Assembly: GCA_964502775.1 (NCBI GenBank)
Contig: CAZCYE010000065.1
Span: 1-9,223, forward strand
Direction: 5' to 3'
From: CAZCYE01 sp964502775
Lineage (GTDB): Bacteria; Actinomycetota; Acidimicrobiia; IMCC26256; PALSA-555
DNA: 9,223 bases
A model generated the notes under the pieces. That model was not told the origin of the DNA. It saw only the letters and a list, made by a program, of their open reading frames with translations, and searched no databases. The position numbers and the translations under genes were made by a program. Positions 1 through 5,530 of the stretch are shown piece by piece. Position 1 is the first letter of the stretch. Every line of letters begins with the position of its first letter.

Positions 1-483
1 GGCGCGACGGCCACGGCGGCCCCGTCGGCGCCGGCCGCGAGCGGGCGGCCCCCACGCCTCCTCGTCCATCTCGTCGGCGAGCGCGCCGATGGCGGTGGAG
101 TCGTCATGGGCCAGCTCGCCCTCGGCGAAGTCGCCCGAGGCCCAGTCGCCCACGTCGGTGCGGAACCGCGGGGTGGATCCCGACACGCCTGACCACGACT
201 CGAAGTCCTCGTCGGCGGGGGTGCCCATGCGCGGGACCTCGCCGGTGGGCGGCTCAGTCCAGTGCGGCAGCTGCACGGAGCCACCGGTTGGGTCGGGCTG
301 GAACTGCTCCGGGCCCGGCCCGGTCTCAGGCGCCGACCAACCCGGCTCGTCCTCGGGGAGGGCGAAGCGGCCCCGGCTGGCCTCACGCCGGCGGGGGGCG
401 CTGCCGATCACGTTCACGCCTTCGTCGGCCGGGGCGCGGTCGGACCACTGGTCGTCGCGGTCGTCATCTCGCCAGTCCGACAC
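1..483 (-). CDS. cdsA: Disordered N-terminal part of probable phosphatidate cytidylyltransferase (partial, runs off the left edge)
   Basis: The frame is open for 161 codons from a GTG at 483-481 to the window edge. The start is supported by a strong ribosome binding site, GGAGG at 494-490, six bases upstream. The visible protein begins MSDWRDDDRDDQW, is rich in Asp, Glu, Pro and Gly with several Trp residues, and from about residue 149 turns into an arginine-rich stretch (RGRRRGRRGRR). No catalytic or membrane segment is inside the window. CdsA makes CDP-diacylglycerol from phosphatidic acid and CTP in the membrane. The identity is inferred from position: cdsA commonly follows frr in actinobacteria, and actinobacterial CdsA proteins often have long polar N-termini. 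The basic stretch would then lie on the cytoplasmic side just before the first membrane helix. Another envelope or hypothetical protein cannot be ruled out. That the frame is coding is likely; the name is less sure. Confidence 0.65.
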   Translation of the reverse strand, partial: MSDWRDDDRDDQWSDRAPADEGVNVIGSAPRRREASRGRFALPEDEPGWSAPETGPGPEQFQPDPTGGSVQLPHWTEPPTGEVPRMGTPADEDFESWSGVSGSTPRFRTDVGDWASGDFAEGELAHDDSTAIGALADEMDEEAWGPPARGRRRRGRRGRRA

Positions 484-487
484 GTCA

Positions 488-497
488 CTCCTCCCCC
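488..497 (-). promoter_or_regulatory. Strong ribosome binding site deciding the GTG start of the probable cdsA
   Basis: On the minus strand the bases read GGGGGAGGAG, followed by TGAC and the GTG codon at 483-481. The core GGAGG (494-490) is six bases from the start. This is one of the cleanest Shine-Dalgarno sequences in the window and is the main reason for starting the partial gene here. Confidence 0.7.
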
Positions 498-599
498 ACT
501 GCCCACATTGGGAACCGCAAGGCTAGACCCATCGGAACCCTGGGGAAACCCGGGGCCCACGAAATCGGCTGGGAGCAAGGGATCCCGGGGGCCGAGACC

Positions 600-1175
600 T
601 CACACCTCCAGCAGCTCGGTCTCCTTGTGGGCCAGGAGGGCGTCGATGTCGGTGACCACCTCGTGGGTGTGGCGCTCGAAGTCCTTCTCGGCCCGCTCCA
701 GCTCGTCCTTGGACAGGTCACCGCCCTTCTCGAGGGCCTCGAGATCGTGGCGGGCCTGGCGCCGCACGTTGCGCACCGCCACCTTGGCCTCCTCGGCCCG
801 GTGCCGCACCACCTTCACGAGCTCCTTGCGCCGCTCCTGGGTGAGCTGGGGAAACACGAGCCGGATCACCTGCCCGTCGTTGTTCGGGGTGATGCCGAGG
901 TCGCTGGTCTGGATCGCCCGCTCGATGGCCTTGACCGCGCTCTTGTCGTAGGGGCTCACCACGAGCAGCCGCGGCTCGGGGACGCTGAAGCTCGCGAGCT
1001 GCTGGAGCGGAACCTCGGAGCCGTAGTAGTCGACGCGCAGCTTCTCCACCAGGGTGGGCGTGGCCCGCCCGGTCCGCACCGCCGCGAACTCGCCCTTCAG
1101 GTGCTCGACCGCCTTGCGCATCTTGTCGATGCACTCCTCGATCACCAGGTCGCGCAGCTCGTTCTGGTCGCTCAT
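600..1175 (-). CDS. frr: Ribosome recycling factor
   Basis: This 191-residue protein is a full-length RRF (the family is usually about 185 residues). With EF-G it splits the post-termination ribosome into subunits so they can be reused. Family marks are visible: RTGRATP at 34-40 in the hinge between the two domains, the domain II stretch with VPLQQLASFSVPEPRLLVVSP (about 55-75), ITPNNDGQVIRL at 95-106, and the C-terminal helix motif LTQERRKELVK at 111-121 followed by RNVRRQA at 135-141. The ATG at 1175-1173 has AGGTGAGG about eight bases upstream. The gene lies 45 bases after pyrH and 116 bases before the probable cdsA, in the standard bacterial order tsf-pyrH-frr-cdsA. Nothing is odd about it. 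Confidence 0.97.
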   Translation of the reverse strand: MSDQNELRDLVIEECIDKMRKAVEHLKGEFAAVRTGRATPTLVEKLRVDYYGSEVPLQQLASFSVPEPRLLVVSPYDKSAVKAIERAIQTSDLGITPNNDGQVIRLVFPQLTQERRKELVKVVRHRAEEAKVAVRNVRRQARHDLEALEKGGDLSKDELERAEKDFERHTHEVVTDIDALLAHKETELLEV

Positions 1176-1220
1176 CGCGGCGGCCTCACCTCTCTCGCTC
1201 GCTCGGGCGCCGTCGCACCT

Positions 1221-1952
1221 TCAGACGGTGCTCACGACCGTGCCGATCGGCTCGCCCAACAGCGCGCGGCCGATGTTGCCCGGCTTCATCGCGTCGAAGA
1301 CGATGATGGGTAACCGGTTGTCCATGCAGAGGGTGATCGCGGTCGAATCCATGATCTCGAGCCGGCGGTTGAGCACCTCGAAGTGGCTTACCTCGGGGAG
1401 CTTGACGGCATCGGGGACGAGCCGCGGGTCGGCCGAGTACACGCCGTCCACACCCGAATGCGTCCCCTTGAGGATGGCCGAGGCGCCGATCTCGGCCGCC
1501 CGGAGCGCCGCGGTCGTGTCGGTGGTGAAGAACGGGTTGCCGGTGCCGGCGGCGAACACCACCACCCGACCCTTCTCGAGGTGCCGGATGGCGCGGCGCG
1601 GGATGTAGGGCTCGGCGATCTGCGCCATCGTGATGGCGGTCTGCACCCGCGTGGGTTGGTCGAGCGCCTCGAGGGCGTCCTGGAGGCCGAGCGCGTTCAG
1701 CACGGTGGCGAGCATCCCCATGTAGTCGGCCCGGGCCCGGTCCATGCCCCGGGTGGCGCCGCTCATGCCCCGCCAGATGTTGCCGCCGCCCACCACGACT
1801 GCGATCTCAACGTCGAGCTCGCGGCGCGCCTCGGCGATCTCCTCGGCGATGCGTTGCACGGCCGCGGCGTCGATCCCGAAGCCCGTGGTGGTGTCGGCGA
1901 ATGCCTCGCCCGAGAGCTTCAGCACCACCCGGTGGTAACAGCTCCCCGGCAT
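1221..1952 (-). CDS. pyrH: UMP kinase
   Basis: The 243-residue protein belongs to the hexameric bacterial UMP kinases of the amino-acid-kinase fold. It phosphorylates UMP to UDP with ATP in pyrimidine nucleotide synthesis. Visible motifs are LKLSGEAF at 11-18 (phosphate binding), GGGNIWRG at 55-62, ADYMGMLATV at 75-84, NALGLQDALE at 86-95, AGTGNPFFTTDTTA at 135-148 (UMP/ATP site) and GVDGVYSADP at 167-176. The ATG at 1952-1950 is the most upstream possible start, because an in-frame TAG at 1988-1986 follows with no other start codon between. The only good SD-like run, GGGGGGAGGGG, lies about 16 bases upstream, unusually far. A start at the GTG codons of residues 9-10 would remove the conserved YxRV residues and is less likely. 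The gene follows tsf after 71 bases. Confidence 0.96.
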   Translation of the reverse strand: MPGSCYHRVVLKLSGEAFADTTTGFGIDAAAVQRIAEEIAEARRELDVEIAVVVGGGNIWRGMSGATRGMDRARADYMGMLATVLNALGLQDALEALDQPTRVQTAITMAQIAEPYIPRRAIRHLEKGRVVVFAAGTGNPFFTTDTTAALRAAEIGASAILKGTHSGVDGVYSADPRLVPDAVKLPEVSHFEVLNRRLEIMDSTAITLCMDNRLPIIVFDAMKPGNIGRALLGEPIGTVVSTV

Positions 1953-2023
1953 GAGGTCAGAGTACGCGACCCCTCCCCCCGTCGCCTACTCCCGGGCCGC
2001 GCCGAGGGCACCCGTGATCGCCG

Positions 2024-2872
2024 CTAGTCCTCGCCCACCTTCACCCGGGCGAAGCGCCGCACGGATGCCTCGGCGCCGAGGGCACCCACGAGATCACCGA
2101 CCGTCGTCTTGGGCTCCCGCACGAACGGCTGCTCGACCAGCACCACGTCCTTGAAGAAGCCGCCGAGGCGCCCGTCCACGATCTTGGCGACGGCCGCCTC
2201 GGGCTTGCCCTCGTTGCGGGTGAGCTCCTCGAGCACGGCCCGTTCCCGCTCGATCACCTCGGCCGGCACCTCCTCGCGCCGCACGTAGCGGGGCGCGGCC
2301 GAGGCGATGTGCAGCGCCACGTCATGGGCCACCGCGCGGGCCTTGGGATCCGAAGGGTCGACGCCCCCGAGCTCCACCAGCACGCCGATCGTGCCCCGCT
2401 CGCTCTGGATGTGCTGGTAGCCGTCGAGCAGTCCGTCAGTGGTCTCGAACACCACGACCCGCCCGAGGGCCACGTTCTCGCCGAGCTTGGTGGCGAGTGC
2501 GCTCACGTGCTCGGTGACGGTGGTGGCACCGTCGAACGCGAGCGGGGCCAGCTCCGCGGTGGCCTCGTCAACTGCGAGCCGGGCGAGGCGCGTGACGGCC
2601 TCGGTCACGTCGGCGCCCTTGGCCACGAAGTCGGTCTCGGCCGTGAGCTCGGCAACCGCGCCGACCTGGCCCTGTACCAGCACCTCGACCGCACCCTGGT
2701 CGGCCGCGCGCCCGGCGCGCTTGGACGCCCCGGCGAGACCCTTCTTGCGCAGCCACTCCTTCGCGGCCTCGAGGTCACCATCGGACTCGGTGAGCGCCTC
2801 ACGGCAGTCGAGGACGCCCGCGCCGGTCGCCTTGCGCAGCGCGGCAATGAGCGCCGCGGTGACCTCAGGCAT
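2024..2872 (-). CDS. tsf: Translation elongation factor Ts
   Basis: The 282-residue protein is the guanine-nucleotide exchange factor that releases GDP from EF-Tu. The N-terminal UBA-like domain is clear (about 3-45, with LRKATGAGVLDCREAL and EWLRKKGL), followed by KRAGRAADQGAV and the EF-Tu-contact motif ETDFVAK at 79-85. The dimerisation domain shows KLGENVALGR at 129-138, DVALHIASAAPRYV at 184-197 and VLLEQPF-like VVLVEQPF at 243-250. The chosen ATG is at 2872-2870 and overlaps the rpsB stop codon (2867-2865) by 8 bases, in the order ATG-CC-TGA, with GGAG about eight bases upstream inside rpsB. This arrangement suggests translational coupling to S2. Longer in-frame readings upstream would run through the rpsB tail in another frame and are rejected. 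Confidence 0.97.
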   Translation of the reverse strand: MPEVTAALIAALRKATGAGVLDCREALTESDGDLEAAKEWLRKKGLAGASKRAGRAADQGAVEVLVQGQVGAVAELTAETDFVAKGADVTEAVTRLARLAVDEATAELAPLAFDGATTVTEHVSALATKLGENVALGRVVVFETTDGLLDGYQHIQSERGTIGVLVELGGVDPSDPKARAVAHDVALHIASAAPRYVRREEVPAEVIERERAVLEELTRNEGKPEAAVAKIVDGRLGGFFKDVVLVEQPFVREPKTTVGDLVGALGAEASVRRFARVKVGED

Positions 2873-3830
2873 GCTCGGGCTCCGCGGCCGCCTCGGGCTT
2901 CGCGGGCTCCGCGGCTGGTGCATCTTCGGGCGGCGCATCCGCGGGCGGCGCATCCGGCGCATTCGATGACAGAGGTGGCGGGGGCGGCGGCGGCGCGGTG
3001 GCGAGCTTGGCCTCGCGCTTGGCTTGGGCGGCCGAGGCCTCGACCCGCGCCTTGGCCTGCGTCTCGGCGTTGCGGGCCTGCTCCTCGGGGTCGGGCGGCG
3101 GCGGCGGGGCCGGCCCCTCGGTGACCGCGTGGGCACCCTTTCGCTTCGCGAGGAAGCGGCCCTCTTCGACCGCGTCCGACACCACACGGCACATCAGGTT
3201 GGCCGAGCGGATCGCGTCGTCGTTGCCCGGGATCACGTAGTCGATGATGTCGGGATCGCAGTTGGTGTCGACCACGGCCACCACCGGGATGCCGAGGCGG
3301 TTGGCCTCGGTGACGGCGATCTGCTCCTTCTTGGTATCGATCACGAACACGGCGTCGGGCAGGCGCTCGAGGCGGGCGATGCCGCCCAGGTTGCGCTGGA
3401 GCTTGTCGCGCTCGCGCCTCACCTTGAGCCCCTCCTTCTTGATCATCTGCTCGGTCTCGCCCGTGCTCACCATCCGGTCGAGCTCGTGCAGCTTGGCGAC
3501 GCGGGAGTGCACGGTCTGGAAGTTGGTGAGCATCCCCCCGAGCCAGCGGAAGTTCACGAACGGCATGCCGCAGCGCTCGGCGTTGCGCTGGATCGGCTCC
3601 TGGGACTGCTTCTTCGTGCCCACGAACAGCACGATCCCGCCGTCCTCCACCGTCTTGCGCACGAACCGATAGGCGGTGTCGATGCGCTCGAGGGTCTGTT
3701 GGAGATCGATGATGTAGATCCCGTTGCGCTCCCCGAAGATGAAGCGCCGCATCTTCGGGTTCCAGCGCCGGGTCTGGTGGCCGAAGTGAACTCCGGCCTC
3801 CAGCAACTGCTTCATGGTGACGACGGCCAC
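2865..3830 (-). CDS. rpsB: 30S ribosomal protein S2 with a long Pro/Ala/Glu-rich C-terminal tail
   Basis: S2 is a small-subunit protein added late in assembly and needed for S1 docking where S1 is present. The core (about residues 1-232) shows the family signature: MKQLLEAGVHFGHQTRRWNPKM at 6-27 in part, IYIIDLQQT at 38-46, GTKKQSQEP at 71-79, RWLGGMLTNFQT at 95-106, DTKKE at 165-169 and IPGNDDAIRS at 200-209. The start is GTG at 3830-3828, with AAGGGA seven bases upstream; the ATG at residue 6 has no such site. The total is 321 residues against about 240-250 for many bacteria. From about residue 233 there is a low-complexity tail with five prolines at 242-246, seven at 280-286, and an Ala/Lys/Glu/Gln helix-prone segment between. 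Extended S2 tails are known in actinobacteria, so the tail is probably real. It overlaps tsf by 8 bases. Confidence 0.97.
   Translation of the reverse strand: MAVVTMKQLLEAGVHFGHQTRRWNPKMRRFIFGERNGIYIIDLQQTLERIDTAYRFVRKTVEDGGIVLFVGTKKQSQEPIQRNAERCGMPFVNFRWLGGMLTNFQTVHSRVAKLHELDRMVSTGETEQMIKKEGLKVRRERDKLQRNLGGIARLERLPDAVFVIDTKKEQIAVTEANRLGIPVVAVVDTNCDPDIIDYVIPGNDDAIRSANLMCRVVSDAVEEGRFLAKRKGAHAVTEGPAPPPPPDPEEQARNAETQAKARVEASAAQAKREAKLATAPPPPPPPLSSNAPDAPPADAPPEDAPAAEPAKPEAAAEPEHA
2927..2956. repeat. 15-bp perfect tandem duplication inside the rpsB tail
   Basis: The unit CGGGCGGCGCATCCG occurs at 2927-2941 and again at 2942-2956 with no mismatch. It is a multiple of three and lies in frame in the rpsB tail, where it encodes the repeated DAPPA/DAPPE motif. 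Replication slippage is the simplest origin, and it would change tail length without a frameshift. Confidence 0.85.
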
Positions 3831-4048
3831 GGGGGCGTCCCTTTCGCTCTCGGTTGTGCCTCCGCCCGCCGCACCCGGAAACCCGGGCGACCTGAGCTGT
3901 TCGCGGGCGTGTGAGATCCCGGGCCAAAACCCGAGTCGGGCGCCAGTGTAGTGAGGAGGGCTGGCTCAGCCCCGGGCCGGCAATGACTCAGGGATCGAGC
4001 GGCACCCCCGGTCACTCACCCAACTCGCCGAACTGCTGGACTGAACAC
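3831..4048 (-). promoter_or_regulatory. rpsB upstream leader with small hairpins; promoter not certain
   Basis: This gene-free stretch must carry the rpsB promoter and leader unless transcription comes from farther upstream. Three short inverted repeats are visible. At 3874-3887 the arms CCCGG/CCGGG enclose a four-base loop. At 3918-3935 six-base arms enclose a six-base loop (one G-T wobble on the minus strand). At 3958-3972 GGGCTG/CAGCCC enclose three bases. A TACACT on the minus strand at 3951-3946 could be a -10 box, but no matching -35 box is present at 16-18 bases, so the promoter call is weak. S2 is known to control its own synthesis through the rpsB leader in E. coli. Whether these hairpins do so here is inference. 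Confidence 0.3.
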
Positions 4049-4276
4049 GTGACCGACCGCAGCCGCCTCGTGGTTCTGCTCCTGTCCCTGATCGCCACGG
4101 CCGCCCTACTCATCGGACCATCCGTTGGTGGCCAACGATGCCCAAAACTGGTTCTTCTCGGCAGTGCCGAACTTGAGCAGCTTTTCGAGCAGCCGCCGCC
4201 GGGCCTGGGTTTCCATCCCCTCTCTCCCGCGGAGGTGCGGCGCTACAAGGCCTGCGGGCTCATACCCTCGAACTGA
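4049..4276 (+). CDS. Possible small exported or membrane-anchored peptide, 75 residues, unrecognised
   Basis: I do not recognise this protein. Starting from GTG at 4049-4051 it has two arginines, then a hydrophobic segment LVVLLLSLIATAALLIG (about 7-23) that could be a signal peptide or membrane anchor, then about 50 residues with cysteines at 31 and 69, a PPPG and the end LIPSN. It is the only plausible gene on the + strand, it converges with the lipoprotein gene (34 bases between the ends), and it is divergent from rpsB. Against it: no clear ribosome binding site, and about a quarter of its codons end in A or T (CTT, CTA, GGA, CCA, AAA, ATA), far more than in the neighbours. It could be a recently acquired gene, a decayed fragment or chance. 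The frame is open further upstream to an ATG near 3911, but that part is low-complexity and not protein-like. Confidence 0.35.
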   Translation: MTDRSRLVVLLLSLIATAALLIGPSVGGQRCPKLVLLGSAELEQLFEQPPPGLGFHPLSPAEVRRYKACGLIPSN

Positions 4277-4309
4277 GCACTACCGCCGTGAGGACTTCGA
4301 CGAGACGGC

Positions 4310-5515
4310 TCAGGCGTCGAAGACCCAGACGGCTCCGAGGTCGTAGCTCTCCACGAGGACCGCGTAGCGGTCGCCCATGGCTGCCGCGCCCCGGAGGAAG
4401 ACCGGGGGCGAGAGCGGCCCCGCGCTGATGGCCTGGCCGGTCCGGCGGTCGAAGGTCATCGTGTTGGTGTCGAACGCGTCGAGCACCACACGGCCGGCCG
4501 CGATCACCGGACGACTGCCGTCCCGTTGGGGATAGCGCCCCTCCGTCGCCCAGCGAATCGCTCCCGTGCGGGCGTCGAGCAGGGTCACCTCTCCCCCGCG
4601 GCCCGAGACCACGACCTCGTCGCCAGCCGCGACCGCCAGGTGGGTCTTGTCGAACTGGCCCTCGACCTCGGTCGCCCACACTTCGCGCCCTGACGAAATC
4701 TCGATGGCGCGGGCGTGCGTATTCGGCACCAACGTCTCGGATCCCGCGTATACGAGGTGGTCCCCCGCCACGACGGGTCGCGTGGAGCGGAAGGGGATGC
4801 TGGCTTCCCACCGCCTCGCGCCGTCACGCACGTCGAATGCCTCGAGTGCGAGCGTCACCGATCGAGGCTGGTCCCGCAACGCCACCACGACATCGTCAGT
4901 GAGCCAGACGAAGACGAAGGTCGCGGGCTCACGGGTGAACGGCATCTTCCATCTCACGGCGCCCGTGGCGGCGTCCAGCAGCTCGACCCCATCGCGCGCC
5001 ACGATCGCCACGCCGTCACCATGCACGGCCGCGCCGTTGTCGCTCACCGTGGTGCGCGTCCAGCGCGTCGTTCCCGTCGCCCGGTCGATGACCACGACCT
5101 GGTTGAGCACGTTCAGCACGACCACGTCGCGGGTGAGTGCTGGTGGCCGGCGCGCGGGATCCGGCGCGACCGTGAGGTTCCACTGCTCCTGGCCGCCGGC
5201 ATCCAGGGCCACGATGTGCCCGAACAGGCCTCTGGTCACCACGCCGTGCTCATCGGCAGCCATGGCGTACGGATAGTCGGATGCACCTGCGGTCCAGACG
5301 CCCTCGAGGCGTCCGGCCGATCCAGTCGTGGGTTGCGCGGTCGAGCGCCCGGTCGTGGACGGGACCGTGACGCGCGTGTGGTCGGAACGCTCACCAGGTT
5401 GCGGCCGAGCCGAGTGGGCATTCCCCCCACACCCAGCTCCGACGAGCCCAGCGCCGACGACGAACATGACCGCCGCGACGCGACGACCCCGAAGCGAGCG
5501 CACAGGTGGTGACAT
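4310..5515 (-). CDS. Lipoprotein with PQQ-type beta-propeller repeats (BamB-like fold)
   Basis: The 401-residue protein has a lipoprotein signal peptide: basic N-terminus (RSLRGRR), hydrophobic segment about 12-25, and a lipobox ending VGAGC with lipidation at Cys29. No other cysteine is seen. A Ser/Thr/Pro/Gly-rich linker (about 30-70) leads to a propeller. Repeats of the D-x-x-x-G-x-x-x-W kind are visible at about 103-112, 142-152 (VIDRATGTTRW), 179-189 (LLDAATGAVRW), 226-236, 270-280, 312-322 (LLDARTGAIRW) and 354-363, and a closing strand AVWVFDA ends the protein. This suggests seven or eight blades. Such repeats occur in quinoprotein dehydrogenases, but a short protein with only propeller is more like a binding or scaffold protein of the BamB type. 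No enzyme function can be claimed. The ATG at 5515 has AGAGG seven bases upstream. It starts 15 bases after the stop of the M23/hydrolase gene, so they are very likely co-transcribed. Confidence 0.88.
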   Translation of the reverse strand: MSPPVRSLRGRRVAAVMFVVGAGLVGAGCGGNAHSARPQPGERSDHTRVTVPSTTGRSTAQPTTGSAGRLEGVWTAGASDYPYAMAADEHGVVTRGLFGHIVALDAGGQEQWNLTVAPDPARRPPALTRDVVVLNVLNQVVVIDRATGTTRWTRTTVSDNGAAVHGDGVAIVARDGVELLDAATGAVRWKMPFTREPATFVFVWLTDDVVVALRDQPRSVTLALEAFDVRDGARRWEASIPFRSTRPVVAGDHLVYAGSETLVPNTHARAIEISSGREVWATEVEGQFDKTHLAVAAGDEVVVSGRGGEVTLLDARTGAIRWATEGRYPQRDGSRPVIAAGRVVLDAFDTNTMTFDRRTGQAISAGPLSPPVFLRGAAAMGDRYAVLVESYDLGAVWVFDA

Positions 5516-5530
5516 GGAGGATCCTCTCGG

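Noticed and set aside
544..554. 11-bp GGAAACCCGGG shared with the rpsB leader (3877-3887)
   Set aside because: Both copies are intergenic, but an 11-base match in 9 kb of GC-rich sequence is expected by chance, and the flanks differ.
288..1313. Long open frame on the + strand opposite frr and pyrH
   Set aside because: It is antisense to two certain genes, has the Arg/Gly/Ala/Leu-rich make-up of GC-rich shadow frames, and shows no motif.
3024..3914. Long + strand frame opposite rpsB
   Set aside because: It is the mirror of the conserved S2 frame, with His/Leu/Gly/Val-rich sequence and no recognisable domain.
2605..3927. 440-residue minus-strand frame across rpsB and tsf
   Set aside because: It is a different frame of rpsB/tsf with Arg/Gly/Pro-rich low-complexity sequence; both true frames are certain.
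3976..3983. GCCGGCAA as a -10 element of a WhiG/FliA promoter
   Set aside because: It resembles GCCGATAA, but no TAAA-like -35 lies about 15 bases upstream. A second GCCGGCAA on the minus strand near 7380 also lacks one.
5517..5526. Palindrome GAGGATCCTC over the ribosome binding site of the lipoprotein gene
   Set aside because: It has no loop, so it cannot form a hairpin in RNA, and it is short enough to be chance; no operator role can be supported.
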